From: UBA2336 sp037443645
Lineage (GTDB): Bacteria; Bacteroidota; Bacteroidia; Cytophagales; Cyclobacteriaceae
Direction: 5' to 3'
NCBI GenBank assembly: GCA_037443645.1
Contig: JBBINY010000020.1
Span: forward strand, 1-42,630
DNA: 42,630 bases
Positions 1-8,606 of this stretch are shown here, piece by piece. Positions within the stretch are counted from its first letter, which is position 1. The number at the start of each line of letters is the position of its first letter. The notes under the pieces are model-generated. The model was not told the DNA's origin and did no database searches. It saw only the letters and a list, made by a program, of their open reading frames with translations. The position numbers and the translations under genes are program-made.

Positions 1-2021
1 TTGCTGCCGTCTTTGTACGTCCACTCAATAACCAGCGGTGTTATTAAACCGCCCGTGTTTTTGAATTTCAGTTCATACACATTTTTCCCGGCAAGTTTTT
101 GCCGCACAGCCTGGTCATTGATCCGGCTGCGAAATTCACCGTACACATTTTCGGGTGTGTTGAGAACGGTAAACTCCTGCGGGCCATTGCTGAAATTGGT
201 TGGCTTTCCGGTATTCTTTCCGCCAGCCGTGAGTTCACCGGATTTTGCTTTCGTTTTACCTTCCGGATCCACGGCTTCCTGCCGCAGGCGGAACCACCTC
301 ACTTCATCGAGGGTAACATCCACATGATCGGTGGAGTAAAACCATCCGCGCCAGAACCAGTCAAGGTCAGCCCCGGAAGCATCCTCCATCGTACGAAAGA
401 AATCGGCCGGCTTGGGATGCTTGAATGCCCAGCGCTGGGCATATTCCTTAAAGGCTCTGTCAAAAAGTTCAGGGCCCATCACGGTTTCGCGCAACACCGT
501 AAGGGCTGCGGCCGGTTTAGAGTAGCCGTTGTTCCCAAAACTTGCTCCCTGGTTGTCGGAAGCCGCCATTACTGGGCGCATGATGCTCTTGTCGCCTTTC
601 ATAAAATTCACAATGGCTTTTGGTGTGTTCTCGGTGTAGTTAAGATGCGGGTAGCGTTCGCGCATCGTTTCCTTTTCAAGAAATGAATTCAGGCCCTCAT
701 CCATCCAGGTGCATTGGCGTTCATCCGAATTGATGATCATCGGAAAGTAGTTATGGCCCACTTCGTGCACAATAATGTACACCATCCGCACACGGGTGCG
801 TTCAGAAATGGTGCCGTCTTTTGCCGGGCGGCCCCCGTTAAATGAAATCATCGGGTACTCCATGCCTCCGCCCACCCAGTTTACCGAGTAAGCTGTGGGG
901 TAGGGATAATCAATTGTTCGTGATGAGTAAATATCAAGCGTGTTCTTAATTGCCCGGGTCGATTCTTCCGCCCACAGCGGATTGCCCTCTTTCGGATACA
1001 GCGATTGGGCCAGCACCGTGTTGTTGCCGTTCTTCACGGCCATGGCATCCCAGATAAACTTGCGCGAGGTGGCAAATGCAAAGTCGCGCACATTTTCGGC
1101 ATGGAACTCCCAGGTCGATTTCTTTTTAACTTTTTCTTTTTCCTTTTTCCGTGCTTCGGCTTCAGTTACAATAAACACCGGATTATCGAAGGTCTTCCGG
1201 GCCTTTTCGAAGCGTTCCAGTTGCTCTTTGGTCATGACTTCTTTTGGATTTTGAAGCCAACCGGTGGCTCCCACGATGTGATCGGATGGTACGGTAATAC
1301 GAACCTTGTAGTTTCCAAAGGCAAGGGCAAATTCACCGGCCCCGAGAAATTGCTTGTTCTGCCAGCCTTCATAATCATCAAACACGCACATGCGCGGAAA
1401 CCACTGCGCGATGAAGTAAATGTAGTTGCCGTCATCCGGAAAATACTCCATGCCGCTGCGACCGCTTACCTTCATCATGTCGTTAATGGTGTAGCTCCAC
1501 TCGATGGAGAAAGTAACCTGCTCACCGGTTTTTAGCGGCTCCGGCAAATCAATACGCATCATGGTGTTATTGATCGTGTGAGATAGCGGCTTGCCCGAAG
1601 CATCCATTACCTTACTGATGGTGTATCCTCCCCGGTAATCATACAAGCCGAGTGGGCCAGCTATAAACCGTGCCGCTACCGAATCGCGCAGGCTGGTGGA
1701 GCGGGTCTTTGCCAACGAATTCTCAGAGGCGTTGATATTCTGATCCAACTGTACCCACAAATATGTAAGGGTTTCGGGTGAATTATTGAAATAGGTAATC
1801 GACTCCTTACCGGAAAGGACCTGCGTTTCATCGTTGATTTCCACATCAATCGTGTAATCTGCACGCTGCTGCCAGTACGCAGGCCCGGGTGAACCGGAGG
1901 CTGTCCGGTAACTGTTAGGAGTAGGCAGCAGCTGATCGAGCTGCTCAAACTTACCTTTCCATTGCTGGGCCTGCACAATCCCGGCAACCAATATCAGCAT
2001 TACTACACCAAAGCCTTTCAT
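1..2021 (-). CDS. M1 family metallopeptidase, copy A (3' end beyond window)
   Basis: The reverse strand is open from an ATG at 2021 to the left edge (about 673 codons), so the C-terminus is missing. The N-terminus is a signal peptide (MKGFGVVMLILVAG... ending near AQQ), so the enzyme is probably exported to the periplasm or cell surface. It carries the gluzincin zinc site HEVGH (about residues 419-423), followed 18 residues later by the third ligand Glu in WMDEG, and a GGMEYPM stretch equivalent to the GAMEN substrate loop of M1 aminopeptidases. It is a tandem paralogue of the gene just upstream (2024-4243): both share the zinc site, the MCVFDD and WFWRGWF(Y) blocks and the ending DGS. Its start lies 2 nt after the stop of copy B, so the two are probably translationally coupled. 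Substrate is unknown; a role in peptide scavenging is inference. Confidence 0.93.
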   Translation of the reverse strand, partial: MKGFGVVMLILVAGIVQAQQWKGKFEQLDQLLPTPNSYRTASGSPGPAYWQQRADYTIDVEINDETQVLSGKESITYFNNSPETLTYLWVQLDQNINASENSLAKTRSTSLRDSVAARFIAGPLGLYDYRGGYTISKVMDASGKPLSHTINNTMMRIDLPEPLKTGEQVTFSIEWSYTINDMMKVSGRSGMEYFPDDGNYIYFIAQWFPRMCVFDDYEGWQNKQFLGAGEFALAFGNYKVRITVPSDHIVGATGWLQNPKEVMTKEQLERFEKARKTFDNPVFIVTEAEARKKEKEKVKKKSTWEFHAENVRDFAFATSRKFIWDAMAVKNGNNTVLAQSLYPKEGNPLWAEESTRAIKNTLDIYSSRTIDYPYPTAYSVNWVGGGMEYPMISFNGGRPAKDGTISERTRVRMVYIIVHEVGHNYFPMIINSDERQCTWMDEGLNSFLEKETMRERYPHLNYTENTPKAIVNFMKGDKSIMRPVMAASDNQGASFGNNGYSKPAAALTVLRETVMGPELFDRAFKEYAQRWAFKHPKPADFFRTMEDASGADLDWFWRGWFYSTDHVDVTLDEVRWFRLRQEAVDPEGKTKAKSGELTAGGKNTGKPTNFSNGPQEFTVLNTPENVYGEFRSRINDQAVRQKLAGKNVYELKFKNTGGLITPLVIEWTYKDGS

Positions 2022-2023
2022 CT

Positions 2024-4243
2024 CTAATTCCCTTTCTTAAATGTATCGAATCTGGACGGTTCGTTTCGTTTGGGAAATATGTTATCGCCTGTGTTCACAT
2101 CGGTTGTCTCCCGTAAAGGATCAAGCACAACCGAAACAACTTCTTTTTCCTTAACAAATACTTTGGTAACGGTTTGTTCGCTTGTTCTCCAGATTTCAGC
2201 AGGGATGCGTTCAATTTCCTTACTGCCGTCTTTGTACGTCCACTCAATAATTACGGGCATCATCAGGCCGCCTTTGTTGGACAGCTTCACTTCGTACAGG
2301 TTTTTGTTCTGAAGCTTGCTGATGATGGCCTTGTCGTCAACGCGACTGCGGAATTCGCCATAAAAACGATCATCGGTAGGCAGCACCGTGAACGGTTCGG
2401 GGCCGCCCGAAAAATCAGTAAATGATTTGCCCCCTGCCGAAGCCGATGCGCTGCTCTTTTTTGCTGCTACATTCTTTTCAGGAGTCTGCACATCGTTGCG
2501 CAGCTTGTACCATTTTACATAATCAACCGATTGATCCACGTTATCAGTGGTGTAAAACCAACCCCTCCAGAACCAATCCAGATCAACAGCCGAAGCATCT
2601 TCCATCGTGCGGAAGAAATCAGCCGGCATGGGGTGTTTGAATGCCCAGCGCTGCGCATACTCTTTAAAAGACTTATCAAATAATTCTTTGCCCATCACCG
2701 TTTCGCGAAGGATGTATAAACCGGTTGCGGCCTTTTGATATTGCTCCGCACCAAACTGCAGCACCTGTTCGGAATTGGTCATTAAAGGCCTTTGATAATT
2801 TCTGTCTCCTTTCATGTAATTCACCAGGGCTTCGGGCTTCCCCCGGTTCCATTCATCATTCGGGTAGCGCTCCAATTCTGTAATCAGTTGCACAAAGCTG
2901 TTGATGCCCTCATCCATCCATGTCCATTGGCGCTCATCGTTATTGATGATCATGGGGAAAAAATTATGCCCAACTTCATGCACGATTACCCCGATCATCC
3001 GCTGCCGTGTAGAAGCTGAGTACGTGCCGTCTTTGTTGGGCCTTCCAAAATTGAAGCAGATCATGGGGTACTCCATGCCAATGGAAGCCGCATGCACCGA
3101 TATGGCCACCGGGTAGGGATAATCAATGGTCATTCTGGAATACACTTCTATTGTATTCTTAACTGCAAGCGTTGATTCTTTTTCCCACAACGGGTTACCC
3201 TCTTTTGGGTAGAACGACATGGCCAGGAGGGTTCTGTTGCCAATCTTCACGGCCTGGGCATCCCAAATAAATTTGCGTGAAGTGGCAAACGCAAAGTCGC
3301 GCACATTCCCGGCATGAAACTCCCATATTTTCTTTTCAGTCGATTTTGTCTTTTCCTTTTGGGTTGCTTCGGCCTGCGTTACAATAATGACCGGCTTATC
3401 AAAAGAAGTTTTGGCCTTTTCAAACCGTTCCTGCTCCGTTTTGTTCAGCACCTGTTGCGGATTTTGCAGCATGCCTGTGGCAGCCACCACGTGGTCAGCG
3501 GGCACGGTGATTCGTACCTTGTAATCGCCAAACGGAAGGGCAAATTCTCCCTGGCCGAGGAACTGCTTGTTTTGCCATCCGTTTACATCATCAAACACAC
3601 ACATGCGCGGAAAGAACTGTGCAATGGTGTACACGTAGTTTCCATCCTCCTGAAAATATTCAAGCCCGCTGCGCTGGTTATCCTTCATCCGGTCGCCAAT
3701 GTTGTAGGACCACTCCACGGAGAATTGATACCGGGAGCCTGGCGTTAAAGCCTGCGGAAGGTCAACGCGCATCATGGTATTGTTTATAGAAAAAGGCAAT
3801 GCTTTCCCGCTGGCATCCTTAACCGATTTGATCTTGTATCCACCGTCAAAGTCGTAGAGGTTGAGTGCACCGGCAATGGATTTTGCCGAAGAGGAATCGC
3901 GCAACTGGGTAACCTGTGTGCGTGAGGTCAGGTTATCTTTTGCAAGGATGTTTTGATCCAACTGCAACCATAAGTAGGTAAGTGTTTCAGGGGCGTTATT
4001 GTGATAGGTAATGGTTTCACTTCCGGTAATCGATTGATTGTTGTCATTCAATTCAACGGCAATTACATAATCGGCTTTTTGTTGCCAGTATTTTGGCCCT
4101 GGCGAACCCGATCCGGTCCGGTATTCGTTTGGTGTGGGCAACAGGTGTTCCAATTGTTCAAACTTTCCCTGCCATTTAGCGGGTTCCTGTGCCCACGAAA
4201 GGGCGGCAGTCATCATCATCAGTAAAAACGTTATTCTCTTCAT
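2024..4243 (-). CDS. M1 family metallopeptidase, copy B
   Basis: 739 aa with a signal peptide (MKRITFLLMMMTAALSWAQ). Zinc site HEVGH is at residues 422-426 with the Glu ligand at 445 (spacing HEXXH-X18-E), and GMEYPM at 389-394 takes the place of the GAMEN exopeptidase loop. The N-terminal beta domain covers about residues 30-250 and a lysine/glutamate-rich linker lies near 285-305. After the catalytic domain there is a second serine/alanine-rich linker (about 600-612) and a C-terminal beta region. It sits 19 nt downstream of the HupE-like gene and 2 nt upstream of copy A, so all three are probably one transcript. Family assignment is firm. Exact specificity (aminopeptidase or other) cannot be read because the GAMEN motif is altered. 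Confidence 0.95.
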   Translation of the reverse strand: MKRITFLLMMMTAALSWAQEPAKWQGKFEQLEHLLPTPNEYRTGSGSPGPKYWQQKADYVIAVELNDNNQSITGSETITYHNNAPETLTYLWLQLDQNILAKDNLTSRTQVTQLRDSSSAKSIAGALNLYDFDGGYKIKSVKDASGKALPFSINNTMMRVDLPQALTPGSRYQFSVEWSYNIGDRMKDNQRSGLEYFQEDGNYVYTIAQFFPRMCVFDDVNGWQNKQFLGQGEFALPFGDYKVRITVPADHVVAATGMLQNPQQVLNKTEQERFEKAKTSFDKPVIIVTQAEATQKEKTKSTEKKIWEFHAGNVRDFAFATSRKFIWDAQAVKIGNRTLLAMSFYPKEGNPLWEKESTLAVKNTIEVYSRMTIDYPYPVAISVHAASIGMEYPMICFNFGRPNKDGTYSASTRQRMIGVIVHEVGHNFFPMIINNDERQWTWMDEGINSFVQLITELERYPNDEWNRGKPEALVNYMKGDRNYQRPLMTNSEQVLQFGAEQYQKAATGLYILRETVMGKELFDKSFKEYAQRWAFKHPMPADFFRTMEDASAVDLDWFWRGWFYTTDNVDQSVDYVKWYKLRNDVQTPEKNVAAKKSSASASAGGKSFTDFSGGPEPFTVLPTDDRFYGEFRSRVDDKAIISKLQNKNLYEVKLSNKGGLMMPVIIEWTYKDGSKEIERIPAEIWRTSEQTVTKVFVKEKEVVSVVLDPLRETTDVNTGDNIFPKRNEPSRFDTFKKGN

Positions 4244-4262
4244 TAGTTTTCAGGATTATTTC

Positions 4263-4850
4263 TTACCAGAATATTTTATCTTTTAAAAGCACAAGTGCCA
4301 TACCGGCAATCAGGGAGGAAACCACCAGTTTCCAGTCTCTGCGGTTAACGGAAAACAAATCAACCAAAATAAACGTCACCGTTAAAAACACAATCACAAT
4401 AATTATCTGACCGAACTCCAGGCCAAGATTAAAGGCAAATAACTGGGATACAATGCTGCGATCACGGCCCAAGATGCTCCGCAGGTAATTACTAAAGCCT
4501 AACCCATGGATAAGGCCGAAGAAAAGTGCATAACCGTAACTCAGCCAAAGCGCCCGGCTTGAGAGTTGCTGGTCATTTTTGAACAGGTTTGAAAAGGCTG
4601 TTATCAAAATGGTTAACGGTATCAGAAACTCGATCAGCTCAGCATTTACTGAAACAATATTAAGGGTGGCCAATGCCAGGGTTATGGAGTGCCCGATGGT
4701 GAAGGCTGTTACCAGGATAAGCACTTGTTTCCAATGGCGCCATCCATAAAGTATGCATAAGGCCATGACAAACAGGATGTGGTCGTACCCGTTTTTATAA
4801 TCGAGGATATGATCTTTGCCCAGGCCAAAATACACCTCAAATTCGCTCAT
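4263..4850 (-). CDS. HupE/UreJ-like integral membrane protein
   Basis: 195 aa from the ATG at 4850 (MSEFEVYFGLG...). The frame is open further upstream to 4991, but that extension would run across the promoter and into the divergent gene and has no membrane-protein character. The protein has about six hydrophobic segments and the NGYDHILFVMAL and GHSITL motifs typical of HupE/UreJ_2 proteins, whose conserved His/Asp residues are linked to nickel or cobalt handling in the characterised HupE/UreJ members. In Bacteroidota the substrate of this subfamily is not established. It is first in an operon with two M1 zinc peptidases and diverges from a DUF6702 gene. A link between metal supply and secreted metalloenzymes is inference from neighbourhood only. 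Confidence 0.85.
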   Translation of the reverse strand: MSEFEVYFGLGKDHILDYKNGYDHILFVMALCILYGWRHWKQVLILVTAFTIGHSITLALATLNIVSVNAELIEFLIPLTILITAFSNLFKNDQQLSSRALWLSYGYALFFGLIHGLGFSNYLRSILGRDRSIVSQLFAFNLGLEFGQIIIVIVFLTVTFILVDLFSVNRRDWKLVVSSLIAGMALVLLKDKIFW

Positions 4851-4871
4851 GCGCAAACAGTTTTCAGGTTG

Positions 4872-4879
4872 CAAACATA
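4872..4879 (-). promoter_or_regulatory. -7 promoter element for hupE-like/M1 operon
   Basis: The minus strand reads TATGTTTG, a perfect match to the Bacteroidota -7 consensus TAnnTTTG, 21 nt upstream of the HupE-like ATG. I see no clear TTTG -33 box at the usual spacing, so only half of the promoter is supported. Confidence 0.5.
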
Positions 4880-4910
4880 CGGTATTCAGCGAACTTGCCC
4901 GGACCGTATG
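4876..4910. repeat. Inverted repeat in divergent promoter region
   Basis: CATACGGT at 4876-4883 is repeated as its exact reverse complement ACCGTATG at 4903-4910, with 19 nt between the arms. The left arm overlaps the -7 element of the HupE-like gene, a position suited to an operator, though an 8-bp repeat could also be chance. Confidence 0.35.
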
Positions 4911-4951
4911 GGGCAATCGGTTTGGGCTGGCTTTTGTTTGTAATATTGCCA

Positions 4952-5431
4952 ATGGTTTTCCCGGTCCTTCTATCGTACATCCTGGTTGCATGGCATCCGC
5001 TGCATGTGTCGGTAACCGAAATTGCTTACGATGAAAAAGAGCGTGAGCTTGAAATTATCATGCGCATTTTCACAGACGATCTCGAAACAGCCATCCGGGC
5101 CCGAAACAACCAACCGGATTTAGACTTGTTAAATCCGGCTACCTCCACAACCAATAACCTGGTAAAAGAGTATGTACTGGAACGGTTTTCTGTTACCCTT
5201 GACGGAAAACGCCAAGCGTTGAACTTTCTGGGCACCCAACCGGAAGGCGATGCCCTGCTGTGTTTTATCCAGGTTCGTTCGGTAAAGAAATGGAAGACCA
5301 TTGAGGTAGTGAACAGCGTAATCACCGAAACCTATGACGACCAATCGAACCTGGTACATGTTACGGTTGGCAGTGCGGTACGCAGCCTGCGGCTGATGAG
5401 GAATAATCCTTCGGGTAAAATCGGGTTTTAA
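4952..5431 (+). CDS. DUF6702 family protein
   Basis: 159 aa from the ATG at 4952; a TTG at 4895 in the same frame would give 178 aa but would overlap the inverted repeat. A short hydrophobic N-terminus (MVFPVLLSYILVAW) is followed by HPLHVSVTEIAYD, the signature opening of DUF6702 proteins, then IFTDDLETAIR and a beta-rich body. Function is unknown. As I recall, the family is commonly found beside HupE/UreJ-like and M1 peptidase genes in Bacteroidota, and that is the arrangement here (divergent, 101 nt apart). The N-terminus lacks the usual positive charges of a signal peptide, so the true start is uncertain. Confidence 0.8.
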   Translation: MVFPVLLSYILVAWHPLHVSVTEIAYDEKERELEIIMRIFTDDLETAIRARNNQPDLDLLNPATSTTNNLVKEYVLERFSVTLDGKRQALNFLGTQPEGDALLCFIQVRSVKKWKTIEVVNSVITETYDDQSNLVHVTVGSAVRSLRLMRNNPSGKIGF

Positions 5432-5449
5432 AAATTTTCTTTCAAGCCA

Positions 5450-6490
5450 TTAGCTGATCGCGGCTTTGTATTTCCTGAAGATGGCCAGCGCGTCTTTAAA
5501 GCTTGTATATCGAATTCCGCGTTTATGGTTTGCTACACTGATGCTGTACAATTCGTCCCAATGGCGAAAAATTGTTTGCCAGGCTTTAATTAATGAAAAT
5601 CCTGGCTCATAAATATGTGCCGGTTCGGCTCCGCATCCGTTGAGTTCAAGTATTTTCACACGACCCTCGTAAAGCGCCTCGAGATTTTCGCACCGCAAAT
5701 CAAAGCGCCCATAATAAAATCCGTCAATGTGTTTGCTGATCTCGTCAAAACGCTGCTCTAATTTAGGAGTAATAAATCGCTCACCATTAATAAACTTTGT
5801 GCCAAGGCAGTGGTTGCCTATGGAGTTGATCTCCCATTGATCACCCCCGGGCAACACAGTTTCGAGTTGATTTTGGTATCTTATTTTTAAACGCTGGTAT
5901 TGCAGTTTAGCGCGTTCGTTGCTTAGCATCAGTTCGCGAAGCGTATGCTTTCCATCACCCCGAACGGTGAGCATTTCTTTCAGGTTCAGTGATGTTACCT
6001 TTCCGTTTTTCTCGGTTGGTTTTCGAATATAAAACACACCGCACTCCATGGGTAAATCAACCAACTCCTGAATCAGGAAATCGGCTTTGATCCTGGTGCA
6101 ATAAGTCCGTACGTCTTCTTTGGAAAAAATGCGTTCCACCATAAAGCCGCGCTCGCCTACATCGGGTTTAAACACCAATGGATAGGCCATCTTATTCTTC
6201 TCCAACCCGACCAATACCTCATCCGCAGAAGCCGGAAATTTTATACGCATCATTCTGGGTCGTAGCCTTTCAGGAATTTTCATCAGGATGTCATACTTTG
6301 ATTCACCCAGCATACCGCCCAACGGAATGCCCGGATTTGATGCCGAGAAAAAAACCAACGATCTTGCTTTAGCCGATAACCACAGCCAGTATAAAATGAC
6401 AGGTGCCTGAAAAACTTCAAAGGGCCAGTACTCCCAGCTCTTTAATCGAATGATAAAATTGCTTTTCAGAAATTTTCTGAAGAGGCTCAT
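5450..6490 (-). CDS. ATP-grasp domain protein (D-Ala-D-Ala ligase-like)
   Basis: 346 aa. The first about 90 residues are hydrophobic/basic and poorly conserved in type. From about residue 90 an ATP-grasp fold is recognisable: YPLVFKPDVGERG (ATP-binding lysine strand and glycine-rich loop), DFLIQELVDLP (the Glu-rich hinge that contacts adenine), YGRFDLRCE and VKILELNGCGAEP (the Asp/Glu/Asn magnesium ligands near the C-terminus). Such proteins ligate a carboxylate to an amine using ATP; the substrate here is unknown. Automatic annotation often calls them D-alanine-D-alanine ligase, but the length and N-terminus differ from Ddl. It starts 8 nt after the DinB-like gene on the same strand and is probably co-transcribed with it. 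Confidence 0.8.
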   Translation of the reverse strand: MSLFRKFLKSNFIIRLKSWEYWPFEVFQAPVILYWLWLSAKARSLVFFSASNPGIPLGGMLGESKYDILMKIPERLRPRMMRIKFPASADEVLVGLEKNKMAYPLVFKPDVGERGFMVERIFSKEDVRTYCTRIKADFLIQELVDLPMECGVFYIRKPTEKNGKVTSLNLKEMLTVRGDGKHTLRELMLSNERAKLQYQRLKIRYQNQLETVLPGGDQWEINSIGNHCLGTKFINGERFITPKLEQRFDEISKHIDGFYYGRFDLRCENLEALYEGRVKILELNGCGAEPAHIYEPGFSLIKAWQTIFRHWDELYSISVANHKRGIRYTSFKDALAIFRKYKAAIS

Positions 6491-6498
6491 AACGCCTT

Positions 6499-7014
6499 TC
6501 AGGAAGTAAGGGCTGCTTTTTCCTGATAGCGAATCGTTGAAGCAGCAATTCCAAAATCGTCAGGCAGGGTAATGTATGGGGCTATCTCACGAATACCAAT
6601 TTTTATGATGGCCATGTGGTGAACGGCATGCTCGATGTTGTACACCAGTTCGCGCCTGAAATTGGTTTGTACTTCGGTAAAGTCATCCTGCTTCAGGTCA
6701 TAGCCCACCTCAAGGGTTAATGCGATGTCCGCAGGGTGCGTTTCAACAAATGCCACAATTTTCATCAGTGCAGACATTGCAATGAACTTATCGCTTTCGA
6801 TAAGTTTGTCATGCGCGCGTTTATCGTAATTGATTGTACCATGGGGGTAACCGGCTTCCAGGCACATGAAAAATTCAAGTGTATGGCGGAGGTGTTGACC
6901 GATAGTGCTGTTTCCAAGGGTAGGGATGGGTCTCGCAAAATCCTGCGGAGTGATCTGTTCAACCAGGCCTTGTAGATGCTTTAAGATGCTGCAGCATGCG
7001 ACAATGAGCTTCAT
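6499..7014 (-). CDS. DinB-like (YfiT-type) four-helix protein
   Basis: 171 aa, all helical in character. It has the pattern of the DinB/YfiT superfamily: a first metal-binding His in GQHLRHTLEFF (about residues 40-50) and a second cluster in NIEHAVHHMAIIKIG (about 127-141). These His residues usually bind a divalent metal, and characterised members are thiol-dependent S-transferases or have no known activity. No signal peptide, so cytoplasmic. It ends 8 nt before the ATP-grasp gene. Biological role cannot be read from the sequence. Confidence 0.8.
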   Translation of the reverse strand: MKLIVACCSILKHLQGLVEQITPQDFARPIPTLGNSTIGQHLRHTLEFFMCLEAGYPHGTINYDKRAHDKLIESDKFIAMSALMKIVAFVETHPADIALTLEVGYDLKQDDFTEVQTNFRRELVYNIEHAVHHMAIIKIGIREIAPYITLPDDFGIAASTIRYQEKAALTS

Positions 7015-7091
7015 AGGGTATGTGAATTCTACAAAGATAACGGAAAAGAAAATGCAAATTAAAAGCCTCCTGCCGGGGTTATTTTTTTACG

Positions 7092-7547
7092 CTAACGGAC
7101 AAATTTCGCCCAGTTCCGGTCGGCAGCCTCCTTCAATTGTTTCTCATTCTTGTTCCAGGTAGTGAGGGTGTTGTTTGTCCAGAAGTTGTAAAACAGGTAC
7201 ACCCGGCCGTTGATGATTTTATAGGTTTCAGGATCTATTTTCACTTTGTCTCCATTTTCACCCATTGCATAAGCGCACCACCCGCCATAAGCGGGTTCGT
7301 ATTTCTCAGGGTCGGCCATGAACCGGTTAAGGTTTTCCTGGCTGGCAAACCGATACGTTACTCCCCTGTACGTAGTCGCTAAATCAACTCTCCCTTCGGT
7401 GGGCTTAGCCATGAAATAACTCACCGGATCATATCCCTGAATGGCTATGTTGTTTTTTAAATTAAAATGCTTTCTGCGCTCGTCATCTCTTTGGGCGTTC
7501 CCGGCAAATGCAGTGAGATAAATGAACAGTAGGAAACCGGCTCTCAT
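7092..7547 (-). CDS. Secreted YHS domain protein
   Basis: 151 aa from the ATG at 7547, which gives a clean signal peptide (MRAGFLLFIYLTAFAGNAQ). An in-frame TTG at 7574 would add nine polar residues and spoil it. The YHS-type core is IAIQGYDPVSYF, followed by TYRGVTYRFAS, the helix with FMADPEKYEP, and GGWCAYAMG with the conserved Cys. YHS domains are small, often metal-associated modules; in this secreted single-domain form the function is unknown. It lies 49 nt downstream of recX on the same strand. Confidence 0.87.
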   Translation of the reverse strand: MRAGFLLFIYLTAFAGNAQRDDERRKHFNLKNNIAIQGYDPVSYFMAKPTEGRVDLATTYRGVTYRFASQENLNRFMADPEKYEPAYGGWCAYAMGENGDKVKIDPETYKIINGRVYLFYNFWTNNTLTTWNKNEKQLKEAADRNWAKFVR

Positions 7548-7623
7548 ATAAAGATTTTGTGTTGTGATTTTCAACGTTGATCGATTTGGGTTTAATGAAT
7601 TGTCGTAACCACTACAATTTGCT

Positions 7624-8091
7624 TTACCCGGGCAATTGTTTTTTCACCTCACTCCAAACCAGCTCAGGTTCATATCCCTTTAAAATGAGCGATTTTGCAA
7701 CCTTATCGCGCAGCTTGAATTTATTGGCATCCATAAATTGATTTAACTTCTTTTTCACCAGGTTTTTCAACATGTGAGTATACTCTTTGTCATCAATTTC
7801 CTTAAGGCCTAAGCGAATGCATGTGGGCGTGAGGCCCCGAATTTCCAGTTCACGACTGATTTTAATCTTTCCCCATTTTTTTAACCTGAACTTGCCACCG
7901 GCAAAGGCTTTTGCAAAACGCTCTTCGTTCAGGAATCCTTCGGCAATCAGGTGGGCCATCAGTTCATTGACCTGGCCTGTATGCAAGCCCAGGTCATACA
8001 ATTTGCTTTTTACTTCCTGATGTGATCGCTCCTGGTAGGCACAATACCGGTAAATTTTTTTTCTGGCTTCTTCGAACGATGCTTCGTTCAT
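7624..8091 (-). CDS. recX: RecX family regulatory protein
   Basis: 155 aa of basic, helical sequence built from three-helix repeats typical of RecX: the first with YRYCAYQERSHQEVKSKL, the second with LIAEGFLNEERFAKAF, followed by the GKFRLKKWGKIKI block, and a last repeat ending LILKGYEPELVWSEVK. RecX binds RecA filaments and usually limits their activity. In Bacteroidota recX is commonly unlinked to recA, as here. It starts 24 nt after the YcxB-like gene in a run of same-strand genes from DUF4783 onward. Confidence 0.92.
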   Translation of the reverse strand: MNEASFEEARKKIYRYCAYQERSHQEVKSKLYDLGLHTGQVNELMAHLIAEGFLNEERFAKAFAGGKFRLKKWGKIKISRELEIRGLTPTCIRLGLKEIDDKEYTHMLKNLVKKKLNQFMDANKFKLRDKVAKSLILKGYEPELVWSEVKKQLPG

Positions 8092-8115
8092 AGCTTACCG
8101 GTTGGTGTTCGTTGG

Positions 8116-8592
8116 CTACCTGATGTAGCCCTTTGTCTTAAGAATACTCGCCAGGAATTTGCGTTCATTCTCTGTATTGAAGATTTTAAATGGCAGGTAA
8201 ATAAGTTGTGCTTTGTTTACAAACAGCACAAAGTAGTCTTTGCCGATTGACGCCCGCTTAATCTGATCCCACTTCAGCGGCATTCCTTCGCGCGGGTTAA
8301 TTTTCATAAGTACCTGTTGGCTGCTTATTTCATACGAAAGCTTTTCAAAGAGCATTTTTCCTTGCTCCAGTTGGGTCACACCAAAAAATTGGATCCACCA
8401 AAACAACACATATAGTCCTAACCCAATTATGGCAACAATAAACCACCAAATGCTTGGTACCCAAAAATAGAAAGCGCTGATAGCCGCTGCTGCCAGCAAG
8501 GCAATCCATCCTTGCTGCTTTATTACGCCTTTCAGCGCCAGCCGGATATAGGTTTTCTTTTCAAGTTTATAGTTCTTCGTCTTTACAATCAT
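8116..8592 (-). CDS. YcxB-like membrane protein
   Basis: 158 aa. Two adjacent hydrophobic segments (about residues 29-47 and 50-70) follow a short N-terminal strand, and the C-terminal half is a PH-like beta module with LKWDQIKRASIGKDYFVLF and YLPFKIF, the pattern of the YcxB-like family. Probably an inner membrane protein with a cytoplasmic C-terminal domain. Function is unknown. It lies 14 nt after nadC and 24 nt before recX, so it is probably part of the same transcript. Confidence 0.75.
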   Translation of the reverse strand: MIVKTKNYKLEKKTYIRLALKGVIKQQGWIALLAAAAISAFYFWVPSIWWFIVAIIGLGLYVLFWWIQFFGVTQLEQGKMLFEKLSYEISSQQVLMKINPREGMPLKWDQIKRASIGKDYFVLFVNKAQLIYLPFKIFNTENERKFLASILKTKGYIR

Positions 8593-8606
8593 ATATCCTT
8601 AGTCAA

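Noticed and set aside
99..1535. Plus-strand open frames of 176-195 codons over the first M1 gene
   Set aside because: The reverse strand here is a continuous M1 peptidase with signal peptide and zinc site, so these are antisense shadows.
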